From JANPCX01 sp966211815 (GTDB taxonomy: Bacteria > Pseudomonadota > Gammaproteobacteria > Burkholderiales > Burkholderiaceae_C), in NCBI GenBank assembly GCA_966211815.1, contig CBIHOD010000017.1:1-64000 (forward strand): a DNA stretch of 64,000 bases, read 5' to 3'. Made by a program: the position numbers and the translations under genes. The notes beneath the pieces were generated by a model. The model was not told the DNA's origin and did no database searches. It saw only the letters and a program-made list of their open reading frames with translations. Shown piece by piece: positions 47,078 to 56,363 of this stretch; positions within the stretch are counted from its first letter, which is position 1; every line of letters starts with the position of its first letter.

Positions 47078-50000
47078 ATGGCCATCAACGTCTCCGCGTA
47101 CTCGATACGCAACCCCATCCCTTCGCTGCTGCTCTTCCTGATGCTCACCCTGGCCGGGCTGCTGGGCTACCACTCGATGAAGGTGCAGAACTTCCCCGAC
47201 ATCGAGCTGCCCACGGTCACCGTGACCGCCAGCCTGCCCGGCGCCGCGCCGGCCCAGATGGAGACCGAGGTGGCGCGCAAGATCGAGAACTCGGTCGCCA
47301 CGCTTCAAGGGGTCAAGAACATCTACACCAAGGTGCAGGACGGCACCGCCATCGTCACCGTCGAGTTCCGCCTGGAGAAGAACCCCCAGGAAGGCCTGGA
47401 CGATGTGCGCGACGCGGTGCAGCGCGTGCGCTCCGACCTGCCCGGCGACCTGCGCGACCCGCAGATCGGCAAGCTCACGCTGTCGGGCTCGCCCATCCTC
47501 ACCTACACCGTGGCCTCCGACCGCATGGACGGCGAGGCGCTGAGCTGGTTCGTCGACAACGACGTCAGCCGCGCCATGCTGGCGGTGCGCGGCGTGGGGG
47601 CGGTGAGCCGCGTCGGCGGCGTCACGCGGGAAGTGCACGTCGAAATCGACCCGGCCAAGCTGCTGGCGCTGAACGCGACGGTGGCCGACATCTCGCGCCA
47701 GCTGCGCAGCATCCAGCAAGAGGCCTCCGGCGGCCGCGCCGACCTGGGCGGCGGCGAGCAGTCGGTGCGCACGATCGCCACGGTGCGGTCGGCGGAGGAA
47801 CTCGCGGCGATGGAGATCACCCTCGGCGACGGCCGCCACGTGCGGCTCGACCAGGTGGCCAAGGTGAGCGACACCGTGGCCGAGCGGCGCAGCAGCGCCG
47901 CGCTCAACGGCGAACCGGTGGTGGGTTTCGAAATCACGCGCTCGCGCGGCGCGGGCGAGATCGAGGTGGCCACCGGCGTGCGCGCCGCGCTGGAAAAGCT
48001 CAAGGCCGAGCACCCCGACATCCAGGTGACCGAGGCCTTCAATTTCGTCGACCCGGTGGCGGAGAACTTCAGCGGCTCGATGTCGCTGATGGTGGAGGGT
48101 GCCCTGCTGGCGGTGATCGTCGTGTGGTTCTTCCTGCGCGACTGGCGCGCCACCTTCGTCTCGGCGGTGGCGCTGCCGCTGTCCATCATCCCCACCTTCG
48201 CGGCGATGCACTGGGCCGGCTTCACGCTGAACACCGTCACGCTGCTGAGCCTGTCGCTCGTGGTGGGCATCCTGGTGGACGACGCGATCGTCGAGATCGA
48301 GAACATCATGCGCCACCTGCGCATGGGCAAGTCGCCGAAGGAAGCCGCGATGGAAGCGGCCGACGAGATCGGCCTGGCGGTGATCGCCACCACCTTCACG
48401 CTGATCGCCGTCTTCCTGCCCACCGCCTTCATGAGCGGCGTGGCCGGCAAGTTCTTCGTGCAGTTCGGCTGGACGGCCGCGATCGCGGTGTTCTTCTCGC
48501 TCGTGGTGGCCCGCATGCTGACGCCGATGATGGCCGCCTACCTGCTGGCCCCGCCGAAGCGCGAAGAGAAGGAGCCGGGCTGGATGAAAGCCTACATGCG
48601 CGCGGTGGGCTGGTGCGTGAAGCACCGGCTGTGGACGGTCGCCGGCGCCACCGTGTTCAGCGTCGCCTCGTGCGCGCCGCTGTTCTCCGGCCAGATCGCG
48701 GGCGGCTTCATCCCGCCGGACGACCTGTCCCAGACCCAGATCTACGTTTCGCTGCCGCCCGGCAGCACCTACGCGCAGACCGCCGCCGTGGCCGAGCAGG
48801 CGCGCGCGGCGATCAAGGACCACCCGCACGTCAAGATGGTCTACACCGCGGTCGGCGGCGGCGCCACCGGCGGCGACCCGTTCAACCCCGCCGGCGCGGC
48901 CGAAGTCCGAAAGGCCACGCTGACCATCAACATGACGCCGCGCAAGGAACGCGGCGGCGTCAGCAAGCAGCAAGTGGAGGGCGAGATCCGCAAGGCGCTG
49001 GAAACCATCCCCGGTGCGCGCTTCACCGTCGGGCTGGGCGGGTCGAACGAAAAGTACGTGCTCGTGCTGGCCGGGCAGGACGGCGCGGCGCTGTCCGCCC
49101 ACGCGGCCAAGGTCGAGCAAGAGCTGCGCACGCTGCCGGGCATCGGCAACGTCACCAGCACGTCCAGCCTGCAGCGGCCGGAGCTGGTGGTGCGGCCCGA
49201 CTTCGCCAAGGCCGCCGACCTGGGCGTCACCTCGGCCGCGATCGCCGACACCCTGCGCATCGCCACCGCCGGCGACTACGACCAGGGCCTGGCCAAGCTC
49301 AACCTGTCGCAACGCCAGGTGCCGGTGCTGGTGAAGCTGCCGCCCGAGGCGCGGCAGGACCTGTCGCTGATCGAACGCCTGGCCGTGCCGGGGGCGCGCG
49401 GCCCGGTGCCGCTGTCCAACGTCGCCACGCTCGGGCTGGACAGCGGCCCCGCCCAGATCGACCGCTTCAACCGCCAGCGCAACATCAACTTCGAGATCGA
49501 ACTGAACGGCCAGCCGCTGGGGCACGTGCAGCAACTCGCCGACAACCTGCCCAGCCTGCGCAACCTGCCCAGCGGCGTGGTCAAGACGACGGTGGGCGAC
49601 GCCGAGGCGATGGGCGAACTGTTCGCCAGCTTCGGCCTGGCCATGCTCACCGGCGTGCTGTGCATCTACATCGTGCTGGTGCTGCTGTTCCACGCCTGGG
49701 TGCAGCCGGTGACCATCCTGGCGGCGCTATTGCTGTCGATCCCGGGGGCCATCCTGGCGCTGTTCCTCACCCGCACCGACCTGACGATGCCGGCGATGAT
49801 CGGCACCATCATGCTGCTGGGCATCGCCACCAAGAACTCCATCCTGCTGGTGGAGTACGCGATCATGGCCAGGAACGAGCGCGGCATGAACCGCTGGGAC
49901 GCGCTGATGGACGCCTGCCACAAGCGCGCCCGCCCCATCATCATGACCACCATCGCCATGGGCGCCGGCATGCTGCCGATCGCGCTGGGCTGGGGCACCG

Positions 50001-50206
50001 ACCCGAGCTTCCGCTCGCCGATGGCCATCGTCGTGATCGGCGGGTTGATCACCTCGACCTTCCTGAGCCTGCTGGTAATCCCGGTGCTGTTTACCTACGT
50101 GGACGACCTGGTGCAAGGCAGCGGGCGGCTGGCGCGGCGCGTCTTCAGGCGCAAGTCGCCGTTGCCAGGGCCCATGCCAGCGGAAAACGGCTCATCCGGC
50201 GGTTGA
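47078..50206 (+). CDS. RND efflux pump, inner-membrane transporter
   Basis: Proton-driven HAE1-family pump, 1042 residues with 12 transmembrane helices: helix 1 in IPSLLLFLMLTLAGLLGYHSM, two large periplasmic loops, and the helix 4 segment VVGILVDDAIVEIENIMRHLRMG holding the DD proton-relay pair. The second half repeats the scheme (MPAMIGTIMLLGIATKNSILLVEYA). Porter-domain motifs such as SGSPILTYTVAS and LGGSNEKYVL are seen. The C-terminus ends in a short basic and serine-rich tail. Last gene of the TetR-controlled operon. Substrates are unknown. Confidence 0.95.
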   Translation: MAINVSAYSIRNPIPSLLLFLMLTLAGLLGYHSMKVQNFPDIELPTVTVTASLPGAAPAQMETEVARKIENSVATLQGVKNIYTKVQDGTAIVTVEFRLEKNPQEGLDDVRDAVQRVRSDLPGDLRDPQIGKLTLSGSPILTYTVASDRMDGEALSWFVDNDVSRAMLAVRGVGAVSRVGGVTREVHVEIDPAKLLALNATVADISRQLRSIQQEASGGRADLGGGEQSVRTIATVRSAEELAAMEITLGDGRHVRLDQVAKVSDTVAERRSSAALNGEPVVGFEITRSRGAGEIEVATGVRAALEKLKAEHPDIQVTEAFNFVDPVAENFSGSMSLMVEGALLAVIVVWFFLRDWRATFVSAVALPLSIIPTFAAMHWAGFTLNTVTLLSLSLVVGILVDDAIVEIENIMRHLRMGKSPKEAAMEAADEIGLAVIATTFTLIAVFLPTAFMSGVAGKFFVQFGWTAAIAVFFSLVVARMLTPMMAAYLLAPPKREEKEPGWMKAYMRAVGWCVKHRLWTVAGATVFSVASCAPLFSGQIAGGFIPPDDLSQTQIYVSLPPGSTYAQTAAVAEQARAAIKDHPHVKMVYTAVGGGATGGDPFNPAGAAEVRKATLTINMTPRKERGGVSKQQVEGEIRKALETIPGARFTVGLGGSNEKYVLVLAGQDGAALSAHAAKVEQELRTLPGIGNVTSTSSLQRPELVVRPDFAKAADLGVTSAAIADTLRIATAGDYDQGLAKLNLSQRQVPVLVKLPPEARQDLSLIERLAVPGARGPVPLSNVATLGLDSGPAQIDRFNRQRNINFEIELNGQPLGHVQQLADNLPSLRNLPSGVVKTTVGDAEAMGELFASFGLAMLTGVLCIYIVLVLLFHAWVQPVTILAALLLSIPGAILALFLTRTDLTMPAMIGTIMLLGIATKNSILLVEYAIMARNERGMNRWDALMDACHKRARPIIMTTIAMGAGMLPIALGWGTDPSFRSPMAIVVIGGLITSTFLSLLVIPVLFTYVDDLVQGSGRLARRVFRRKSPLPGPMPAENGSSGG

Positions 50207-50306
50207 TTCGGCCGGCGCCGGCCTGTCCGGGAGGGCGCCCGGTGTGCGGTTTTCCTCGGAACAAGCGTGGGAGGGTCGGCATCGGCCCATGCCGAGGGCA
50301 CATTGA

Positions 50307-50371
50307 CCCTTAGCACCTTTGGGGCTTTTCGAAAATTAGGTGGAAACCCTAGTCATTAGGGGTTACCCTTA
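50307..50371. promoter_or_regulatory. Cluster of five CCCTTAG/TTAGGG half-sites
   Basis: Half-sites alternate in orientation: CCCTTAG at 50307, TTAGG at 50336, CCCTAG at 50347, TTAGGGG at 50356 and CCCTTA at 50366. CCCTA (50347-50351) and TAGGG (50357-50361) form a perfect inverted pair. They lie 100-165 bases upstream of the DUF3563 gene in an AT-richer patch and look like a regulator array; the regulator is unknown. Confidence 0.45.
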
Positions 50372-50470
50372 CGTCCGTGGATGCCAAATCCCTGGTGTCC
50401 ACAGCTAGTAGCGAAGGCTGAGCCCGGAGGCTAAGCCTCTCGTGTGGACGAAGCCAAAAGGAAAAGTGCC

Positions 50471-50641
50471 ATGTCTCTCATCTCCCTCTTGATCAACCTG
50501 GTGTTCGCACCGGCCCACCAATCGGCTTACGACAGCGAATCGGAGTACCTGTCCCGCGCCGCCGACATGAACGACCTGGAGCGCCGCATGCGCGCCCTCG
50601 ACCGCGGCCAGCCGTTCGGCCCGTTCGGTTTCAACGCCTGA
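50471..50641 (+). CDS. DUF3563 family small protein
   Basis: 56 residues. MSLISLLINLVFAPAHQSAYDSESEYLSRAADMNDLERRMRALDRG shows the DUF3563 signature: a hydrophobic start and the E-Y-L-x-x-A-x-D-x-x-D-L-E-R-R-M-R-x-L-D pattern. Function unknown; family members are common in Burkholderiales. The ATG at 50471 has AAAAGGAAAAG about 8 bases upstream; a longer frame begins 27 bases earlier but lacks such a site. It is preceded by a cluster of half-sites, which suggests strong regulation. Confidence 0.8.
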   Translation: MSLISLLINLVFAPAHQSAYDSESEYLSRAADMNDLERRMRALDRGQPFGPFGFNA

Positions 50642-50663
50642 TCGATCGTTCGCCCCCGCCCGC

Positions 50664-51125
50664 TCACCGCGACGGTGAGCGGTTGCGCCCAGCCAGCACA
50701 CCGCGCACAGCGGGTGAGCTGCTGGGCATCGGTTCATCCATGCCGAGGTCGCCCCATTCGGTGTCCCGCAGCAATGGAATGACCGCCTCGGACAAGCCCG
50801 GCGTGTACTCCGCGTACACCATCGGCTGCCGCAAGAGCGCCAGCACCGCTTCCCGGTCGACCGACAGTTCGCCATAGCGCGAACGGCGCAGCCGCACCGT
50901 CGGCATCTCCACCGTCAACAGCCCATGGGCTTGCAGGTGTTCGACCGCGAGCGAAACGCGGTTGGGCGTCAGCAAGCCGCCCAAATGGTTCTGCCTGAGC
51001 TGGCCAAGGGTGGATCGGATGGGCACACGGTCGGCGCCTAAAGACAACAGCACGGTGAGCACCACCGCGTCGTCATAGCTTTCCAGCCTGTGTACGAGTT
51101 CGATGAACAGTTGGCTGTTGGTCAT
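50664..51125 (-). CDS. Small protein, possibly winged-helix, unknown
   Basis: 153 residues, no signal peptide or membrane segment. Hydrophobic helices alternate with basic ones: FIELVHRLESYDDAVVLTVLLSLG, RSTLGQLRQNHLGGLL, RVSLAVEHLQAHGLLTVEM, then LRRSRYGELSVDREAVLALLRQP. The order helix-helix-helix-strand (LLTVEMPTVRLRRSRYGEL) resembles a winged helix and would fit DNA binding, but no family is recognised. The C-terminal 20 residues are serine- and arginine-rich. It follows the HD-GYP-like gene by 64 bases and may share its message. Confidence 0.65.
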   Translation of the reverse strand: MTNSQLFIELVHRLESYDDAVVLTVLLSLGADRVPIRSTLGQLRQNHLGGLLTPNRVSLAVEHLQAHGLLTVEMPTVRLRRSRYGELSVDREAVLALLRQPMVYAEYTPGLSEAVIPLLRDTEWGDLGMDEPMPSSSPAVRGVLAGRNRSPSR

Positions 51126-51189
51126 GATGGAATCAAATCAAAAGACAGGGTTTAAGAAAAAAACGGGGTGACCGCGGGTGGCCGCTCGC

Positions 51190-52464
51190 TCAAGCGATGG
51201 ATCCATCCATCAAGCCCTCCCACAGGGGCTGCAAACGGGCCTTTTCGGCTTCTCCCAAACGCTCACTGAGAAGCATGCACTCACGTTGCAGCTCCCGCAA
51301 GCGTTGTTGCAGTTCCCGGTTGGCCATTTCCAGTTCGAATCGCTCGGCAGGGCTGGCTTCGGCGTCGTCCGCCGCCCAACAACCCATGGCGTTCCAGGCC
51401 ACCCGGAGGCGGGCCAGCCGGCCCAAAGCCTTGTCGACCATTTCCAGGATGGGGCCGGCGCGGCCTTGCTCCTTGAGCGTGGCGCCCAGGGCCTGCGTCT
51501 GCTGGATCCGCTGGTCGATCTGGTTCAGCGGCTGCAGGGGCGCGGCGCCCGCGACGGGCTCCGGCACGCTCTCCGCGGCCAGGCGGGCGGCTTCGCAGAC
51601 CAGACTGGTCCATTGCGGATCGAATTCGCCCGGCACGACACGCAAGGCGAAGCTGGCCCGGGTCAACGGCGCGCGCGGCGAACGCAGCACGCCCATCGTC
51701 ACTTCCACCACCGCTAACAGCTTGCCCAGCTCGGACATCTGGTCGCCGGCCAGCCGGGCCGGGTAGCCCGAGCCGTCGAGCCGCTCATGGTGCTCGCCGA
51801 TCGCGCGGCACAGCGCTTCCGGGTAGTCGGTCGTGCTGCGCAACAGCAGCTGGGCCACGCGGGGGTGAACCACGAGGTGCTTGTGGCCGACCAGGTCGAG
51901 CGCGCCGGAGTAGTCGAGGTACTGCGGATGGATGTAGACCTCGCCGATGTCGTGCAGCAACCCGCCGAGCATCGCGGTGCGGATGTCCCCAACCGGGCGC
52001 TTGCGGCTGGCCATCATCGCGCCGGCCAGCGCCATCGACATCACGCAATGCGGCAGGTGGCTGGGCCGGGTGGCCATGGCCGCGGTCAACAGCAGCAAGG
52101 CGACCGAATGCAAGGGCAGGTGCTTGACCTGTTCCATCAGCACCGGCGCCCAGGGGCGCACGATCGTCGCCAGGGGCGTGTCTTCCTCCAGGCAGGCCTT
52201 CAGGTCGTCGTGCAGCGTGAAAGGCGTGACGCCGGTCTCCGCCGTGAGGCAGACCTCCAGCGGATGCTGCAGCTTGCGTTCCAGCAACCGTTGCTGAAGC
52301 ACGGCCGACACCGGCTGGCCCTTGGCCCATAGCTTGATGCCGCGCACATCCATGATGTCTTGCGACGCCACGATGGCATAGGTCTCGCTCGCTTTGACGA
52401 TCGCGTCCAGCGCCTGGGGATTGGCTTCATTGCTGCTGGCCGCTTTCGCGGTTTGAATGCTCAT
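51190..52464 (-). CDS. HD-GYP-like protein with altered metal-site residues
   Basis: 424 residues, cytoplasmic. N-terminal 110 residues lack a recognised domain. The HD-GYP part (about 130-260) has LLHDIGEVYIHPQYLDYSGALD, the conserved later histidine (VVHPRVAQLLL) and AIGEHHERLDGSGYPARL, so HD and GYP motifs are intact. Two positions differ from active enzymes: HDIGK is HDIGE, and the VADVxDAL aspartate is replaced (AVVEVTMGVL). The C-terminal 130 residues are helical and probably coiled. It may degrade cyclic-di-GMP or only bind it. GAGGAA precedes the ATG; the small gene at 50664 follows. Confidence 0.85.
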   Translation of the reverse strand: MSIQTAKAASSNEANPQALDAIVKASETYAIVASQDIMDVRGIKLWAKGQPVSAVLQQRLLERKLQHPLEVCLTAETGVTPFTLHDDLKACLEEDTPLATIVRPWAPVLMEQVKHLPLHSVALLLLTAAMATRPSHLPHCVMSMALAGAMMASRKRPVGDIRTAMLGGLLHDIGEVYIHPQYLDYSGALDLVGHKHLVVHPRVAQLLLRSTTDYPEALCRAIGEHHERLDGSGYPARLAGDQMSELGKLLAVVEVTMGVLRSPRAPLTRASFALRVVPGEFDPQWTSLVCEAARLAAESVPEPVAGAAPLQPLNQIDQRIQQTQALGATLKEQGRAGPILEMVDKALGRLARLRVAWNAMGCWAADDAEASPAERFELEMANRELQQRLRELQRECMLLSERLGEAEKARLQPLWEGLMDGSIA

Positions 52465-52721
52465 TTCCTCACCTCCCGAATCGACACCGCAGGGCCCCAA
52501 CCCTCGGACTCAGGTCATCGATAAATTTCAAAACATCCATATTTGGTTTCGGTCTTCCCACTGGCGCTGCACGCGCCGCGTCGAAATCTTTTTCTTGGAC
52601 TCCACCAGGGACCCGCCGTGCGGCCGCTGCGGCCCGCGGGCGGATCAGTGCAAGCGCCGCGCCACCGGCGTCCGTGAACAGCGAGGCGCCGCGGCGAACA
52701 AAAGGCGGACGGGACAGGGGC

Positions 52722-54905
52722 TCACCGGGAACCCTCCGCCGCCGCTTTGGATTCCTGGGCGCCGACCGTGCGCAGGTCTTGCGCGACACGGCCTTCCTTG
52801 AGCACCACCACCCGGCCCACAGAAGCGATGGTTTCCGGCCGGTGGGCGACGATCACGCGCGTGATCCGCAGCTCGCGCACCGCCTGGTTGACCAGGCGTT
52901 CGCGTTCCACGTCGAGCGCGCTGGTCGCTTCGTCCAGGAACAGGATGCGCGGCCGCTTGTAGAGCGCCCGGGCCAGCAGGATGCGCTGGCGCTGCCCCCC
53001 TGATAGGCTGCAGCCCATGTCGCCCACCAGGGTGTGGAAGCCCATGGGCATGCCTTCGATCTCTTCTTCGACGGCCGCGAGTTGGGCGCAGCGCTTGACC
53101 CAGTCCAGGTCGGGCTGGGCGTCGAAGAAGCTGATGTTGTCGATGACGGAACCGGCGAAGAGCACGTCGTCCTGCATGACCGTGCCGATCATGTCGCGCC
53201 AGGTGCGCAGGCCCAGGCGCGACAGCGGCACGCCGCCCACCCGCATCTCGCCGGCCTGGGGCTCGTGGATGCCGAGCATCACCTTGAGCAGGGTGGTCTT
53301 GCCGCAACCGGAAGGCCCGACGATGGCGACCGACTCGCCCGGCTCGATCTTGAGCGACAAGCCTTGCAGCACCTGGGCTTCGCCTTCGGAATAGGCGAAA
53401 GCCACGTCGCGCAGTTCCAGCGTCGGGTCGACCTGGTCGGCCGACAGCGGCACGCCCGGCGCGGCCAGCGGCAGCGATTGGCGCTCCGGCGCGCTGAGCA
53501 CGATGTCGGCCAGGCGCTCGCCCTGAAGCTTGAGCATCTTCAACTCGACGACCTTGTCGATCAAACCGCTCACCCGCAGCGCGAACTGCTCCTTGTAGGC
53601 GAAGAAGGCGAACAGCATGCCGACCGAGAAGCTGCGGTCCAACACCATCAGCGCGCCGACCCAGACGACGGCCACGCGCTCCAGGCCGAACAGCAGCTTG
53701 TGCACCACGCCGAGGGTCAGGTCGAGCTTGCGGGTGGCGATGTGGGCGTTCATCGAGTCGACCACGCGGTTCATGAACTGGGCCTGGCGGTCCTCCTGCC
53801 GGTTGTGCAGCTTGATCGCCTGCACGCCGCGCAGCGACTCCAGGAAATGCGTGGCCTTCTTCGCGTCGTGGACGATGGCCTCTTCGGTCGCCTCGCGCAG
53901 CGGGCGGAAGAACAGGCGGCGCGCCAGCGCATACAGCAGCACGGCGCCCAGCGCGATGGCGCTCAGCACCGGGCTGTAGACCCACATCATCGCCAGCGTC
54001 AACACCACGAGCAGGCCGTCGAGCACGGCTTCGATGAAGCTCGTCGTCAAGGTCTGCTGGATCTGCTGCACCGCGCCGAAACGCGACATCACGTCGCCGG
54101 CGTGGCGCTTCTCGAACCAGGCCACGGGCAGGCGCATCAGGTGGGCGAACACGTGCCCGAGCCATTGCAGGTTCAGGTGCGACGACAGGTAGAGCACCGC
54201 CCAGGAACGCACCGCGCCGGTGGCCACCTGCAGCAGCACCAGCAGGCCGAAACCCAGGCCGAGCGTGACCAGCAGGTCGCGGTCGGCGCTGACGAGCACG
54301 CCGTCCACCACCCACTGCATGAAGAAGGGCGACAGCAGCATGAAGGCTTCCAGCGCCAGCGCCAACGCGAAGATCTGCGTCAGCGATCGCTTCAGGCCGG
54401 TGACGGGGCCGAGCAGTTGGCGGATGCCGACCGACTGCTTCTCGACCCGCGGCTTGAAGCCGGCGCCGGGCATCAACTCGAGCACCACGCCGGTGAAGTG
54501 CTTGGAGACTTCGTCCAGGCCGAGTTCGCGCACGCCCTGGGCCGGGTCGTGGATCACCGCGCGCATGCCGCCGCCCCAACCCTTGCGCAGCTCGGTCAGC
54601 ACCACGAAATGGTTCAGGTCCCAGTGCAGGATGCAAGGCAGCTGCAGGCCTTCCAGGTGTTCCATCTCGGCGCGCAGGGGGCGCGGGGAGAGGTCCATCT
54701 GGTTGCTGATGCGCAGCAAGTCCACCAGCGTGGCGCCCTTGAGGGACAGCGGGAAGCGTTTGCGCAGCGTGGCCAGGTCGGTCTTCAAGCCGTGGTGGTC
54801 GGCGACCATCGCCAGGCAGGCCAGGCCGCATTCGGCGGCCTCGGTCTGCAACAGCATCGAGGCGCGCGCGGGACCGAAATTCAGGCGCTGCAGCAGGTCC
54901 TTCAT
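52722..54905 (-). CDS. Peptidase-containing ABC exporter (PCAT, double-glycine leader)
   Basis: Inner-membrane exporter of 727 residues that removes a double-glycine leader and exports the peptide. The N-terminal C39 peptidase has Cys26 in TEAAECGLACLAMV, His99 in LHWDLNHFVVL and the aspartate in IHDPAQG (about residue 120), so the triad looks intact. Residues about 165-440 form six membrane helices. The ATPase carries Walker A GPSGCGKTTL, signature LSGGQRQRILLARAL, Walker B RILFLDEATSALD and the AHR switch. Downstream of its adaptor by 4 bases. A matching substrate gene lies at 56732-56884. Confidence 0.96.
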   Translation of the reverse strand: MKDLLQRLNFGPARASMLLQTEAAECGLACLAMVADHHGLKTDLATLRKRFPLSLKGATLVDLLRISNQMDLSPRPLRAEMEHLEGLQLPCILHWDLNHFVVLTELRKGWGGGMRAVIHDPAQGVRELGLDEVSKHFTGVVLELMPGAGFKPRVEKQSVGIRQLLGPVTGLKRSLTQIFALALALEAFMLLSPFFMQWVVDGVLVSADRDLLVTLGLGFGLLVLLQVATGAVRSWAVLYLSSHLNLQWLGHVFAHLMRLPVAWFEKRHAGDVMSRFGAVQQIQQTLTTSFIEAVLDGLLVVLTLAMMWVYSPVLSAIALGAVLLYALARRLFFRPLREATEEAIVHDAKKATHFLESLRGVQAIKLHNRQEDRQAQFMNRVVDSMNAHIATRKLDLTLGVVHKLLFGLERVAVVWVGALMVLDRSFSVGMLFAFFAYKEQFALRVSGLIDKVVELKMLKLQGERLADIVLSAPERQSLPLAAPGVPLSADQVDPTLELRDVAFAYSEGEAQVLQGLSLKIEPGESVAIVGPSGCGKTTLLKVMLGIHEPQAGEMRVGGVPLSRLGLRTWRDMIGTVMQDDVLFAGSVIDNISFFDAQPDLDWVKRCAQLAAVEEEIEGMPMGFHTLVGDMGCSLSGGQRQRILLARALYKRPRILFLDEATSALDVERERLVNQAVRELRITRVIVAHRPETIASVGRVVVLKEGRVAQDLRTVGAQESKAAAEGSR

Positions 54906-54909
54906 GGTG

Positions 54910-56163
54910 TCACACCCTGCCGGCGACGCTGAGCAGCGGCTCGAAGATCCATTCGATCAGCCGCCGGCGGTCCAGCAGCACGTCGGCGTCGAGCTGCATG
55001 CCGGGCACCAGCGGCTGAGCCTGGCCATAGGCCTGAACCTGTTGCTCTTTCAAGCTGACGGTGATGCGGTAGAGCGGCTCGCGGCGCAGCGATTCCGGCA
55101 GCGCCAGCGCCGCGATCTCGGCCGCCTGCAGCGGCGTGCGCGACACCGCCAGCACCTCGCCGGGATGGTGTCCGAACTTCTGGTACGGGTAGGCCTGGTA
55201 GCGCAGCAGCACGGTCTGGCGCGGCCGCACGAAACCCACGGCGCTGGACGGCGCGTAGAGCTGGGCCTGGAGCTGGCTGTGGGCCGGCACCAGGCTGGCC
55301 AGGGGGGCGTCCGGCGCGGCGTTCTGGCCGGGCTGGGCCGTCACGACGCTGACGACGCCGTCTTGCGGCGCGCGCACCACCAGGCGCTGGCGCGCCGCCG
55401 CCTCGGCGGACTCCTGCGCCAGCTCGGCCAAATCACGTTCGATCTCGCCGGTGGCGGCCTGGGCCTGCAGCGGCAGTTCGAGCAGCTGGGCCTGCAGCAC
55501 GCCGAGCTCGCGCTGCTTGCCGGCGCGCTGGCGTTCAAGCGCCTGCTGCTGGGCGCGGACGGCCAAGACTTCTTCCGACTTGGCCTGCACCTGCGCGATG
55601 GAGATGAAATTTTCGGCGAGAAGGCCCTTGTGCCGGTCCAAAGCCTGTTGCGCCAGGGCCAGGCGCTGGCGCTGCAGACCCGCCTCGGCGTCGATCTGGG
55701 CCAGTTCGCGCTGCAGGTCGGCGACCTGCCGATCCAAGCCGGCCTTCTGCGCCGCCAGCAAGGCCTGGCGCTGCCGGGCGGCCTCTTGCAGGCTCTGCTG
55801 GCGCGTGGCCAGGCCGGCTTGCACCGCGGCCTGGGTGTCGCCGGATTCGGTGCTGCGGCCCACCGACAGCACGAAGAGCACATCGCCTTGCTTGACGGCC
55901 CGGCCTTCGACAGCATGGCTTTCCAGCACCGTGCCGGCCTGCGGCGCGTGCAGGCGCATCACGCCTTTCTCGGGCACCAGCACGCCGACCACCGCCGCCT
56001 TGCGCGTGTATTGCCCCAGGCCCAAAAAAAGTACCACTCCCACCGCCGCAAGGACGGCGAGAGTGGCCAAGAGGGTCAGGGACACCGGCCGGATCAGGCG
56101 AATGCTGCCCAGCCAAGCGTGTTGTTGGGTGCTGAGGGCTTCCTGGCGGAAGAGGTTGGACAT
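54910..56163 (-). CDS. HlyD-family periplasmic adaptor of the peptide exporter
   Basis: 417 residues bridging the inner-membrane PCAT and an outer-membrane channel. One transmembrane helix near residues 25-50 (SLTLLATLAVLAAVGVVLFLGLG), then a barrel-sandwich segment (GVLVPEKGVMRLHAPQAGTVLESHAVEGRAVKQGDVLFVL), long coiled coil (about 105-230), and LVVRAPQDGVVSVVTAQPGQ. The C-terminal LDADVLLDRRRLIEWIFEPL is typical for CvaA/RaxA-like adaptors. ATG at 56163 is chosen; an in-frame ATG 48 bases upstream adds atypical residues. No TolC-type gene is adjacent. Confidence 0.94.
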   Translation of the reverse strand: MSNLFRQEALSTQQHAWLGSIRLIRPVSLTLLATLAVLAAVGVVLFLGLGQYTRKAAVVGVLVPEKGVMRLHAPQAGTVLESHAVEGRAVKQGDVLFVLSVGRSTESGDTQAAVQAGLATRQQSLQEAARQRQALLAAQKAGLDRQVADLQRELAQIDAEAGLQRQRLALAQQALDRHKGLLAENFISIAQVQAKSEEVLAVRAQQQALERQRAGKQRELGVLQAQLLELPLQAQAATGEIERDLAELAQESAEAAARQRLVVRAPQDGVVSVVTAQPGQNAAPDAPLASLVPAHSQLQAQLYAPSSAVGFVRPRQTVLLRYQAYPYQKFGHHPGEVLAVSRTPLQAAEIAALALPESLRREPLYRITVSLKEQQVQAYGQAQPLVPGMQLDADVLLDRRRLIEWIFEPLLSVAGRV

Positions 56164-56191
56164 GAAACAGCCAAGCGATCGAATGACCCGA

Positions 56192-56290
56192 TCACCCGCA
56201 GTGACCCGCAAGGCAACCGCCGAGTTGATGGACGAGGCGCGACCATGAAAGTCGCCGCCCAGGCCGGCTCGTTTGGTTTTTCATTTGCAT
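56192..56290 (-). CDS. Possible 32-residue small ORF ahead of the adaptor
   Basis: An ATG at 56290 with GGAG 6 bases upstream opens a 32-codon frame ending 29 bases before the adaptor start. The product begins MQMKNQTSRPGRR and holds QLGG then CLAGHCG. Its start lies 74 bases from the lux-box-like element upstream, nearly the same distance as in the peptide gene. The LGG could be a degenerate double-glycine site, but the leader pattern before it is poor. It may be a second substrate, a regulatory leader ORF or chance. Confidence 0.3.
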   Translation of the reverse strand: MQMKNQTSRPGRRLSWSRLVHQLGGCLAGHCG

Positions 56291-56363
56291 GGTGACTCCG
56301 TTTGAAACCAAACGCCCGTATTCGTTACATGGCTTCATTGCACCAGTGCGCCCACTATCTGGA

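Noticed and set aside
52465..52721. 23-codon frame (start about 52540) ending on the HD-GYP ribosome-binding site
   Set aside because: No ribosome-binding site of its own and no conserved feature visible; could be chance.
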